64,000 bases of DNA, taken from positions 11,160,001 to 11,224,000 of the forward strand of contig AP026544.2 of assembly GCA_026075535.2 (NCBI GenBank). The letters run 5' to 3'. Under the pieces are notes generated by a model that worked only from the letters and a program-made list of their open reading frames with translations, was not told the origin of the DNA and searched no databases. Positions 44,209 through 54,800 of the stretch are shown here, piece by piece. The first letter of the stretch is position 1, and the number at the start of each line of letters is the position of its first letter. This DNA comes from Tricholoma matsutake (Eukaryota > Basidiomycota > Agaricomycetes > Agaricales > Tricholomataceae). Both the position numbers and the translations under genes were made by a program.

Positions 44209-46910
44209 TGCTTGCCAGACACTTACTACTTCCTATCCTGGATCCTCTGACATCATTGCTATGTCTGTCTGGCTTAAAGTATGCAGTTCCAATGCTTTCA
44301 GAGCTACATTCTCATGTAGAAGAAAAGTTTGGTATCAGGCCATGTATCTTCCAAGCCCATTCTGCATTGGCACAGCTAGAGCAAAAGGATTGTATTACTA
44401 TTTCACCAACTGGATCAGGAAAGACTCTTACATTCTGGATACCACTTCTTTTCAACAAAGGTGGCATTACTGTGGTTGTCACAGCACTCAATATACTTGG
44501 AGATAAGAATGTTGCAGAGCTTGTGAAGCTCGGCATCAGTGCTGCAAATATTACAGGTGAGAGTGCTACAAATGAATTGTTTGAGGTGACAGTCAACTCA
44601 AAGAAAAACAAAAAAATAGAAACTCATGACAACTGGACAGGAAATAGAGGCAGGGAAACATTGGGTCATTATCGTTAGCCCAGAGAAATTTTTGAAGGAT
44701 GACTGCTTCCACACACTCTGGAAGTCGAAGCACTTTACCTTCCAAGCTCTTCAACATTACCCTTGATGAAGGCCACTGCATCAGCCAATGGGGAGATGAC
44801 TTCTGGCCAGAATATGGTCAGCTCAGACTTCTACATTGGCTGGTACCATCCCATGTTCCATTCCACATTGTTTATGCCACCATGCCTGACTTAGTTCTCA
44901 ACAATGTAAAAGCAAAACTACAAATGTGGCCAGAAAAGACCACAACCATCCACTGCTCAAATGATAGGCCAAACATCTACTTAGTAGAAGAAATGAAACA
45001 TTCTGTGAAGAGTATGCTTGACCTGGAACGTATCCTGCACCTCGATGGGAAGATGCAACCTCCAAAATTCATGGTATTCATCAACAAGAGGAATGAGGCT
45101 CAGGAACTGATGGAGAAGAAATGGGAAAATTTGCCACCTGAGCTGTGAGAGAAGGTCATCTGGTTTCATTCTGGAATGAGCCCTGAATCTCGTGAATATG
45201 TGATTAAGAAACTACAGAGCAGCGAGATATGGGGAATAATGTGTACCAACACTGCTGGAATGGTGAGCCATTCCTTGGTCAGATAGATCAAAAGCACTTA
45301 CACCTTTTGGCCTGCTAAGGGTCTAGATATCCTGGATATTGAGCTTGTGATACAGTGGCAATATGTACCATCTTTCTTTTTTTTTTTGTGTGTATGTTGA
45401 TGCAACAGATGGGGCGAGGCGTGCGTAAGACAGGTATGATGGCACTGGGAGTTTACCTTGTTGAGTCAAATTACTTTGATGGCAATAAGAGTAAGGTAAC
45501 TGCTGGGAAGTGGAAGCAAGGGAAAACATCAGATGGGAGGAGAGGCAAGATGCTGAAAAAGGCAAAATCAAAGCAGTCTACAGCAAATGTTATCGAATCA
45601 GATACCAGTGATGGAGATGGATCCAATAGTGAGGAGGAAGATGATGCAGGCCAACCAAACATGATGGCAGAGCAACTTGAGTCATGCGACAATCAAGCTT
45701 CAACCTGCCCAGGGCCACCTCCTTCTACAGATTCCACCACAGCTGTACTCGCTCCTCAAATCTCTGGAATGAGTGATGGAGAATATGAATTTTCTGCCAT
45801 GGACACATATATCAATGCAAGATCCCACAGCATCTGTTGGCAGAAAGTATGTGATGAGTATTTTGGGAACAACAAAGGTATGAGACCTGCATTATCAATG
45901 GAATCGAGGCTCACCTGATGAAATTGATATGTACAGTACTCAAGGATTGCGAGCACTGTTGTTCTCATTGTACCACCCCACTGTCACACATGCGATGCTG
46001 TGACACCTGTCATCTGGACATATTCTCCTTTCTATCTCCTGTGCAGCAGCCAGTTACAAGAGCATGAAAAAAATGGAAGTTCAAGCTTGACGACTATAAG
46101 ATGGGCAGCCTCGACTTCAAACTCAAAGACAGACTGAAGAAATGGCATACTCAGCAGATGGAATGCAAATTTCCAGGCAATGATTTTTTTGGTCCACAGC
46201 TCTTGTTATCCAACGAAATCTTAAACTGAATCATCCATCTTGCACACTATAGAAAACTTCTGGATGTTCAGGCACTCCACGAGCAAACAGATTGGTGCCA
46301 TGCTGAAAAGTATGGTTCTGTGATAATCGAGATGGTAAAGAGCTGTGCACCACTACCACCACCACCACCTCCCCCGCTGTTACCTACTGCATCATCGTCA
46401 TCTCTGTGTTTGGCTCTTCAGGGTATCTCAAATTCTCATCTGCAGATCTCTCAACATACTTCAAACTTAGCGCCCAAGAAATCTTGACATTGCACAATGT
46501 GCGGGGCAGAAGGTCACATTGGTACATACTAGTAGAGTTAATATCATTAATCATGGACACTTACATTCTTGCTTTAGCATCTAATAGGTTGTGCCTGCAA
46601 TGGAAATCAAAAACTATGCCTTCAACAGACAAAAATATCCCTCCCATAACATCTAACCAATTGCCTCTCTCTGCGGGTGCAGATGCACCTTCTACACTTG
46701 GAAAAGTGCACGCTGGTGTAGGGGCTGTGGCACAGCTGGGCACATAGGTTCGCCTTTTTATCTCATCTGTTCTAGAACATCTTTCAAGTCATATTACAGT
46801 CTCAGCATCCAGTAAACAGTGTCCAAATTGGAAGCCAAGCGATCAAAGAGGCAAAGCAGCAGACGGTGATGAGCAAAATGGGACCAGTGAGCCTGTTCCT
46901 ATGGCTGATG
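44208..46910 (+). pseudogene. RecQ-family DNA helicase gene, degenerate
   Basis: ATP-dependent 3'-5' helicase fold. Walker A SPTGSGKT near 44402-44425. An intron at 44586-44640 restores the frame into EIEAGKHWVIIVSPEKFLKD. A 1-nt frameshift lies near 44740. Motif II reads DEGH (family DEAH) in DEGHCISQWGDDFWPEYG near 44765-44820. Motif III-like YATMP is near 44875. KFMVFINKRNEA is near 45065. A TGA at 45146-45148 is followed by VIWFHSGMSPE. An intron at 45263-45319 joins AGM to GLDILDIELVIQW. Motif VI is QQMGRGVR near 45400-45425. An acidic linker and a Cys-containing RecQ tail follow (to about 46260), then a poly-Pro run and zinc-knuckle-like CTMCGAEGHI (about 46490) in broken frames. It sits just inside the left TIR. 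Confidence 0.8.
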
Positions 46911-47099
46911 TCGTTTGAAATGTCAGTCATCCATTAAATCATCTGCTTCCACCTCCAGGATCTCATTGTCCTCATTTTCAGTCAATTTTTTCTTCTTTTG
47001 CATAGTATTCATTGCAGCTGCAGTTTGATCTGGAATAACCATTTTTGCATGATGTCCTGCAGTGAAGCAGTGAGCTGAACTCTGTTTAATCTCTGTGCA

Positions 47100-49660
47100 A
47101 AGCCTTCATAATGTCTTTGTCATATCTGGGTGCTTATGCTGAATGGTACAATGTTCGAGGTGAAAGCCATTCTCAATGGTAACATGGCAGTCATGGTAAA
47201 GTTCTATGAGCAGCGACTCCTGGATAATGTGTTCAATTGTTCGATTTGGCCCTGTTCCAGCAATAATTACCTGTTGGGAGATTGGCAAGGGGTAGGAATT
47301 TGGTCTGCAATCACTTACCTTTGTGTACAGGTTGTTTCTCTCCACCAACCAATCAACAGCCCAAAATGCATGGGGCTTACCCATCAGATTGCAACGCCAA
47401 TTCAGATGAATAATTTTTCTGTGAGTGTGCCATGACCTATTACCAATGGTACTATCTGATGAAGGTCTTTTGATACTCACCAAAGGTTCTTGGAAAACAC
47501 CTTCCACATCTTCAATACAAACTGGAGCATCTGTGACCCATATTTGTGCTTCCCTGTCACCTTGAACATATAAATCCACAGTATGAAAGTTGCCTCAACT
47601 CGTCCAATATCTCCAGCATTCATGGTGTGACTAAGTTCGACGTATAAAAGCTCATCTCAGTTGCATAGAACCTGGGTCTCAAATATTTTGTCTTGTTCTT
47701 TTCCCACCTTGTCTCTTGCATCACTCAGGATCAGTGTCCTTCTCAACAATTGATTCTGACATTTCTGTGATCAGCTCCCAGCTTGGTTTTGCCTTTGCAA
47801 ATGTCTGCAAGGAAGTCCAGCTAGAGTTGTGAGCCTTTGCTTCTAGCTGCCAACAGTCCAGCATGGATGCCCATATATCGTGGTGAATCACATTGTGCAC
47901 TAGACAAAACCCTGGCTTCATTCCAAATTTACCTGTATAATCAGGCATGAGGATGCCAACATGATGGTAAAGGCTATTCTCATCGTGTCAGGAATCTAGT
48001 GGTTGTACCCATGTTCTCCACAAGGTGTCTGGGCAGGCCATCTTGAAATGAAAAAGGCCAGGTAAGAACACTACATATGGGAAGCATCACTTTGGCGTTG
48101 CCTCAATGTGGCATGAGTTCTGAATGGTGTCTAGCCATTCCTTGGTCAAGAGGTCACTGTGGACTAGCAGCACCATTTCACTCATGTCGATATCATTCTC
48201 CAGATCAAAATTCTTGTCCTCTGGTTTGCCAATTCCTCCCTAATGAAGCAAGGTTTCCAGAACTTCAATGTTCCCATCTGGTGTTGATTCCTTGATATTC
48301 ATGGAGTGACATGGGATTTGTGTTGTTTTATGAATCAGAATTTTGTCAATAGGATCTGGCTGACCAAGGTGGGGTGCAAGGAAACTGAAATACTTGCCAT
48401 GCTGGACCAGAATATCTCGAATATGCCATGCATAAGTCTTCAAAAGTGGACTCTGCTTTTCACCTGCTGCTTTTTGAGTGAAACTGAGTGAGTGTAATTC
48501 AGAAAGATCATCCACATTGAGTTTTGGCAGTACTGATGAAGGTGAGGGATTATTAGGATCCTTCTCCCATAGTTCTCGAGAACATTGAAGTGCCTCTAGA
48601 TTGTCTACACCAAACAATGGTATGGCAGTAGCAGAGGTGGTGCTCACAAATGTCAATGGGCATTCAATGGTTGGCTCTGAGGACTTGAAGTTTATGTCAA
48701 AATTGTCGTACATGAACGATGTTTTCAGTGTTCAGACTGCGGCTTGTATTTTCTGCCCTGCTTCTTGGGATAGTGATTTGACGGCATTGTGGATACTCAA
48801 TAGGCTTATGGACAGACCTGCATGTGCAAGTGTCTTGATAACTTTCTCCAGGACTGCGGTCGAGTGAAAAAAAATTCCAAGGACACTTTGAAGATAGTTG
48901 CATCGCTCATTTGTGCTCTGTGCAAAAATGCTGATGGAAACAACAGATTTCTAGATAGACTAAGCAAGGGGGGACACAAGCAAAGGAACAACTGACAATT
49001 ACGAGCAGTGCAGCATTCCATGAGGCAGCTCTGATGCGTCGCTTTTTGGCCTTTACTTCTGGCTTATCAGCATCTCCAATATCTTCTTTGTCCTCCATCA
49101 TATCCATCTCATTGTCACCTCCAATTTTGCCCAGATCTCCCTCCTCAACTGCAGCCAAACCTTCCATGACTTCAGCATCATTCAAGTTATGAACCATGGC
49201 ATGCCGGCATGATGGATTTGCATCAAGCATGCTATACACAAGATCCCAGAGGTACGGAGCACTGTGTTTGATTTTTTGAGCTGCAATTTGCATAAATGAT
49301 CCTTTGAGGTAATCCGATGATGTTTTTGATGCATTGAAGTGAAGCCCGCTGTCACTATCCATAAGAGCAACAAGTTCTTGACAGAGCTTGCCTTTCACAG
49401 TTTCAAATGCCCACAAAAATATAGCACCAGTTTGACTATAAGCAAGAAGGTCAGAGCAGATGCTAGGTGCCCCAAATAAGAGAGAATCGTGATGGTAGCT
49501 ACTTGAACTCTCGAGAACGCTTTGGATTAGTGTTGGAATAGTGAATCGGTTTTGCTCCAGACTTGTGAAGACATTGTCCAACCATTGTCCCAAGTCCATG
49601 GTAAGCTGCTGATAATATTCATGGCCACATACATCATGTTTTCCTCATGTGAGGCACGTT
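47100..49660 (-). pseudogene. DUF6589-like protein gene, nearly complete
   Basis: Large Agaricomycete-specific family of unknown function, recognised from memory. The minus strand shows MDLGQWLDNVFTSLEQN (from 49599); a KKRRIRAASWN nuclear-targeting-like stretch; an intron ending near 48930; STNERCNYLQSVLGIFFHST and AHAGLSIS (48910-48800); YDNFDINF (48710-48687); LLVHSDLLTKEW (about 48163-48140); PGLFHFKMACPDTLWRT; KPGFCLVHN; SMLDCW (47860); and DWLVERNNLYTK (about 47355-47320), ending HPDMTKTL (about 47106). A TGA at 48732-48734 sits at a probable Arg codon; a few further breaks occur near 47580-47720 and 47990-48090. Its 5' end is inside the right TIR, and it converges on the RecQ gene. Confidence 0.75.
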
Positions 49661-49699
49661 GCGACTCAAAATTGTACGATTGCATGCATCTAGATAAGG

Positions 49700-49837
49700 G
49701 TGTAAATATTACATAATTACAAGTTGTGCCAGTCGCTAGGGCGCGGTAATAGTGTGTTGAAGTTTCGGTTGAACCTCGGAAAAAATACTGTGGGAATAAA
49801 TTTCTTTTACCGCGCCCTGCGACTGGTTTGGAGTCTG
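49700..49837 (-). repeat. Right TIR of the RecQ/DUF6589 element
   Basis: On the minus strand CAGTCGCAGGGCGCGGTAA and, further in, TTACCGCGCCCTAGCGACTG form an inverted repeat within the TIR itself. CpG sites lost in the left TIR are intact here. Confidence 0.85.
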
Positions 49838-49846
49838 AGCTATGCC

Positions 49847-50668
49847 TTTGTATTTGATAGTTTGCGAAATACATGAGTTTGATTTCATTGAACTACGAGA
49901 TACGAACAAAATAATAATAATAATAATATAGCTAAAAGCGGTTATATACTCTCGGCTAACTAGTACTATGTAGCAACCAGGGGCTTCTACGGCGTTCTAA
50001 ATATAAAAAGAACCATGCTACAATGCTATGGCGCTATACAACGCTATGTAGTGCTACTGAGTTCGCCCAGAGTTTGCTGATGTGGGCCTGCGCTCCTGGT
50101 TTGCCGTTCCTCTCCTGTCCTCGTCCCCGTCATTGTTCGCCGCTGCTGCTGTTTTCATTCTCGTCGTGTTGTCGGTCTGTTGTCGTCCCCATTCCCGTCC
50201 CTGTCGGTGTTATCCTCGTTCTTGCCGTGCCCTCGTTCAAGTTGTTGTTGTCATGTTCTAACGTGTGGGCAAAATTTGACCATTTTACATACAAAAGCCG
50301 TGCCAGGGCCAGGCCCTGGTTGACGGCTTTCGACGTCTCACGTTGGTCTTACGGTTTCATCGGATGCACTAACTCAAGGTACTCAAGTTCCGGTGGAAAG
50401 TCGGAGTTCCTGTAACGACGTGGTACTGTTTCACCGGATCGTCGTGATCTCCTTTGAGTTTCAGCTGACAATGTGCGCTTAGCACAGATAGGGATGGGAG
50501 TATGCGAAAATCATAAAAAGCCAGAGCTGGTTAGGTTCTACAGTCGAGCTCCAAACACTCAGTAATCCAGGCTCCAGGCTCCAGCGCAGGCGCTGGCTCC
50601 ATTTCAGCCAATATATCATTCTCAACTACCCGGAATTCCTGAATTCTTGAACGTTATTGAGGTGAGCT
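49847..50668. other. CpG-rich, probably single-copy host DNA
   Basis: An (AAT)n microsatellite lies at about 49908-49930. 50090-50250 is rich in TCG/CCG motifs. An open plus-strand stretch (50023-50415) shows no domain and is not called. 50500-50668 contains purine-pyrimidine repeats of CTCCAGG and precedes a possible gene. Confidence 0.45.
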
Positions 50669-50737
50669 ATGGATTCATGTCCGCCCAAGCTCTCGACTGA
50701 CACTCTAACTGGCATTGTGCCCCAGCATCAACCCAGC

Positions 50738-51082
50738 ATGAACTTGACATACCTCTCAACTGCATTTATCATTGCTCTGGCTGCTGCAGTCAGCGCGACA
50801 CAGAGTTGTAGATGCACTTGGACAGCACGCCGTACGACTCAATACCCCCCGGTATCAACACTAAGGGTCACTGAGACCACGTCATGTTCCTCAAACACTG
50901 TGCTGCCCGGAATTTCAGTCTGCCGAAACTGCTGCGAGAGACATAAACCCTCCGTACGAACACGCGATGGTCGTAGAATGTTGAAACGCTTGCGGACACC
51001 CCGCATGTGGTCGTTTAAGAGCTCGGGATACCCTACCACACAGTCACGTAACAAGCGTAGTTCCGAGTTCTCGATTTATTGA
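50738..51082 (+). CDS. Possible small secreted Cys-containing protein
   Basis: The ATG at 50738 opens a classic signal peptide (MNLTYLSTAFIIALAAAVSA, with likely cleavage before TQSCRC). An in-frame ATG lies upstream at 50669, but the signal peptide favours 50738. The mature part begins with CRC and has more Cys (SC, VCRNCC) if unspliced. Alternatively a GT-AG intron (about 50852-50920, ending TTTCAG) would give a shorter protein ending EHAMVVEC. The region keeps its CpGs, unlike the transposons around it. No family is recognised; it could be spurious. Confidence 0.35.
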   Translation: MNLTYLSTAFIIALAAAVSATQSCRCTWTARRTTQYPPVSTLRVTETTSCSSNTVLPGISVCRNCCERHKPSVRTRDGRRMLKRLRTPRMWSFKSSGYPTTQSRNKRSSEFSIY

Positions 51083-51950
51083 GAACGAGGTTTGGATGGG
51101 ATGAGTCGAGTGTATGTCTCATGGCCTCTAACCCTGCCGCAGCAGGTTGAAAATGGCATGTTGTAAAAATAGTATGGTCTGGTACACGAAGAGGAGACCG
51201 TTTTCGCAACCAGATTGTATTACGATCCTTTGCATGCTTTCCTGTACCTCGTAGCGTAGTAACGTGTATGTGTCCTCTGATGTAAATATCATATGGTCTA
51301 CACGAGGACTGCAAGAAAATGGAAGGAAGAAGAAAAAAAAAACCCCCTAGCAACGCTATTCTGTTCGTGGAACAAGGTTTCGTTCTCCCGCTCGCGTTTG
51401 AGGTGATCCGGAAAGAAAATGGCGACGAGTTGTGGACGTGTGTTCGTGGTCAGAAAGACATTGCCTTGATCGTGTCAACTCGTGTACGTGGTTCTTGTCG
51501 CTGTTTCTTATGCTCTTGCTTGCGTTTCTGCCAGAGGATTGTTAAGGTCACAATATTATTAAAGGAAGCAGGCTGGTGGAAGACGTGCGCTCGCAGTTTT
51601 TCTGGTTTGTAGGATTACGGGGCCAAATCGGCGCTGGTGGCAACTCCTGTATAATAGGGGATGTTGTGATCGGTTATATCGGGAGCTCGTAAAAGGGATA
51701 ATGCTCGTCTCCTAACGATGCTTCAGATTGCATTGGGAATGCGTGAGAAGTAAAAAAAGCTTGGATTGAGACTTGAAATAAAACCGCTGCCCACATTTGT
51801 CGATGTTCCGAGTTCCATTCATGGAACGAGGTTGGTTATATCCTTTCCAACTGAGGTAGCGTGGGAGAACTCCATATCGTTGCGGCGAACGCCGAAGATG
51901 GTATTATTAGATTCATACCATATGTTTACAGGTAAGAACAGATTGAATTA
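51083..51950. other. CpG-rich stretch, possible gene of unknown type
   Basis: A plus-strand open stretch at 51319-51612 (MEGRRKKKPPSNAILFVEQGF) has no recognisable domain. CpG is frequent and in-frame TGA decay is not evident, so this belongs with 49847-51082 rather than with the repeats. Nothing firmer can be said. Confidence 0.35.
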
Positions 51951-52461
51951 GACTTCCCCCTGTCTACCCTGTGGTGGGCACATTGACTGAGCCATCCAGC
52001 CTCTACAGTGGGAGCCCCTGGATGGTGAAGTTTAACATTGTCCCCCCTTGTTCCTCTCTCTCTCTCTCTCTCATGCTCTCTCACTCTCTGCTCATTCCAT
52101 GCTGATTTCGCGTCCCCCCAATCATCAGACCTGCCCTCCAATCGGCTCATGGTTTGGCGATCAAGTTTGTCAGCCAATGTCTCATACTCCTCCTGGCCTG
52201 TTTCAACACGATCCTGGAACTCACCCCTTTGGACCTCAGTGTGCTCCTCCATGTCGCCACTGTCATTGTCATTGCCATGGTTGCCTCCATCATCACCTCT
52301 GATCTGCTTGAGCATTGTGCCAAGTGCATGCACTATTCCCTTGATCCTCCTGCTGACATCGCAGGTGCTTCCACTGAGCCAACCTCTTCTCCCATAGCTG
52401 TCGAGCTCCCATTCCCTGGAGAGTTCATTGATGGAGAGTTCCATGTTGTCTATAATACCCT

Positions 52462-53966
52462 GTGAGCTCTGGTTTCATTCCTACCAGGCTTGATGAATCA
52501 CTGACTGACACCTTCCATCCTAGGGAGGGGAGCAGGGCTCACCTCAAAGTGCTCTGCAAACGGTTCAAGCAGCCCCACAGTGCAGCCAGCAAAGTGGTCC
52601 TCATCGCATGCCTGAAGGAGTTCAGCCAACACAAGGAGAAATGGGAAAGGTACAACATCTGTTTGCTCCCTCATGTCATCTTCCAAGCCTTATCTCTCAC
52701 ACAGCATCCTGCCTGGAGCCCACCATGCCCACTGTGGTCCTCAAAGTGGCACAAAGAAAGCTAGCACAAAGCAATCATCCCAGTGCCATGTTGCACTTTT
52801 CCCTCAGCCTGATGCTGCCCACTCAGTGTTAGCAGTGGACACATCAGTGAATCACTGCACATGGGAGGAGATCGAGAACATCCTTCCCTGGGTAAGGATT
52901 CATTCTCTCATCTTTCTGCTCACTCACTAGCTGCTTGCAGGCAAAGATGATAGGCAAGATGTATCCATTTCTGCCTCCACACTCATCCTTGACAGCTGCT
53001 CTCATCATGCCTGCAGTGAAAGCACCTGACACTGCCCCTACTGCTGCTCCTGCTGACACCGACATGCAGGTGATGACATTCAAGATCCTGCAAGAGATCC
53101 TGCTCCATGTTGACCCATCGCGCTCGACTGTGAACAACAATGCTCGGGTGCCCTTTGTCCCTCTGACTGCGGTTCAGCATCCTGCACCTGTGCCTGCATC
53201 GAATGACCTGCAGTCCCTCTCACCCCCACTGGTTCCTGCTCTGCCCATCTGCGCAATCTCTAAGAGCAGCAGCAGAAAGCCTGGAAAGGTGGCCAACATT
53301 CCCACCATCATTCTGGGTGACAGCACACAGCTCAGGCTCACTCTTGCTGAGATACCTGATCCACCTGCAGTGTCATTCGTTGACAACATCCCCTGGCTCA
53401 ACCAGATGTGGGACAACACCTCAATCCACTGGTGCAACAAATCATGGCTGCATATCCAAGGTCACTCCATTGCCCTTAGCCACTGGCCTGTGCTGTACAG
53501 GTACTCAGGAGCACCTATGTGGAAGGGAATCAAGGGAAAGTTCTTTGAGTGGAAGGTAGGTAAGCTGAGATCTCGTGGCTCTGACTGACACTCTCCACTG
53601 ACACACCTCATCCTTGCCCAGGTGCTTGTACACTGCTTCTGATGGGGCTCACCTGATGATTTCTGGTCAGAGTTCTCTCCCTCCAGTGGCAAGTACCTGT
53701 TGTACACAGCAATTGTAAGACAGCTCCAGGAGCAGCACAAGGCAGCGGATCAGGTCCTTGCAGAGAAGGCATGAGAGGAGTTAGGGAATAGGTTCAATGA
53801 TGTATTCTCATATCGTGGCCATGACTTGGAGATGGTCATGATGTCAAAGAAATCTGACATTGCAAGGCACTATTGCAAGACCCATGGCTTCCCTTCCAGT
53901 AAAATAGCTGCACTCATTTCCTTGTTACCACCTCCCTCCCTCCCTTTGACTAGCTTACACATTGTT
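52462..53966 (+). pseudogene. Uncharacterised Agaricomycete gene with three introns, disabled by TGA codons
   Basis: Exons join cleanly across GT-AG introns at 52650-52704 (55 nt), 52892-52940 (49 nt) and 53556-53621 (66 nt). The product has a Pro/Ala-rich middle and a conserved-looking C-terminal block: WLNQMWDNTSIHW, IQGHSIALSHWPVLYRYSG, MWKGIKGKFFEWK, WGSPDDFWSEFSPSSGKYLLYTAIVRQLQ and FNDVFSYRGHD. I recognise this block as a recurrent mushroom family without known function. TGA stops at 53640-53642 and 53772-53774 replace probable Arg. A minus-strand open stretch at 51926-52444 and several plus frames at 52038-52465 could include its first exons; I cannot decide. Confidence 0.55.
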
Positions 53967-54019
53967 TAATGTCTGTTGGATGGTAGATAGATAGGTAAAT
54001 ACACATGTTATGTAGTATA

Positions 54020-54800
54020 GGTCCAAACAATACAAGTTGTCTCTCATGCACAGTGGCAGGACCTACCACAACTGAAGCATTACTTTGCAGGTGCTTGGTG
54101 GGGGTTTGTCAAGTCCTCCTTCCTCTCTGTTGGATTGTCATTCCAAGAAATGAGGTACTTGACTATTGTCAGGTGGGTGAATTCATTGCTCCACCCACCC
54201 CACTTGCAAATGGTTTTCAGTGGCCACCACTTGTGAGATGCAAAATACTGGCAGCCTCTGCAATGGAAGGAGTGGGTGCCATATGGTGATGGGTCAATGT
54301 TCACATCCAGCAAGTTGTTATGGAACATCTCCAAGAATATCTCCGAGGTCTGCATAAATCAGAATGAGCTTGACAGTGAATGGCAAGAGGGTGTGTGGTG
54401 CAAGCTCACCATTGGCTTCTCTGTCACTCTGTCACTCACATCCATCTGATGGAACAGGTAGCCTTCTTTGATTCCACTGACATCAAGCCAGTCAGCCAAT
54501 GCTTGGACAGGACATGGGCCTCACTGGGTAGCTGGAGGTGGAGATGGAAGGGCTTGATTTCTGCAGATGGGGTTCAGATTCAAGAATATTGATTGAATGC
54601 AGTGTCAACAGTTGAACTTCAAGTTGAACTTACCTCCAAATTGATGGGTCTTTCAATATGGGAGCATGAGTATAACAACAGTTCCCTCTATCTGTATGTG
54701 TGACATCTTGATCTTCAGCACCTCATCTACTCGAAGCATGCACCAGAAGGCAAGCGTGTAGGCTGCAGCGAGCAACCAGTGGGTATATGTGACCTAATCA
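54020..54800 (-). pseudogene. Tyrosine recombinase (Crypton-like), C-terminal remnant
   Basis: The minus strand shows a box I Arg in AFWCMLRVDEVLKIKMSHI (CGA at 54733-54735), then LPY-stop-KTHQFG with TGA at 54653-54655. Box II is YGTHSFHCRGCQYF, where His (54272-54274) is kept but the following catalytic Arg reads His (CAT). The nucleophile Tyr is in LTIVKYLISWNDNPTE (Tyr at 54155-54157). The tail reads NPHQAPAK and CFSCGRSC near 54050. This order (R...HxxR...Y) defines tyrosine recombinases; in mushrooms such proteins are linked to Crypton-type elements. It converges on the gene at 52462-53966. Loss of Arg plus stops makes it inactive. Confidence 0.7.

Larger units (their letters stand above)
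44072..49837. mobile_element. 5.8-kb TIR element carrying RecQ-like and DUF6589-like genes
   Basis: Bounded by a perfect 9-bp duplication AGCTATGCC (44063-44071 and 49838-49846). Terminal inverted repeats of about 140 bp begin CAGACTCCAAACCAGTC on both ends. Long TIRs with a 9-bp duplication resemble Mutator-like elements, but no MULE transposase is visible. Two convergent genes fill it: a RecQ-like helicase (+) and a DUF6589-like gene (-). Differences between the TIRs include several CpG to TpG/CpA changes. Confidence 0.88.

Noticed and set aside
50023..50415. Cys/Ser/Leu-rich plus-strand gene
   Set aside because: Composition follows the TCG/CTG-rich DNA; no domain, signal or intron structure supports it.
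51926..52444. Minus-strand gene of about 178 residues
   Set aside because: Low-complexity (GGD/ERERE) composition, no domain, and it overlaps the likely 5' part of the plus-strand gene with mapped introns. Left undecided rather than called.
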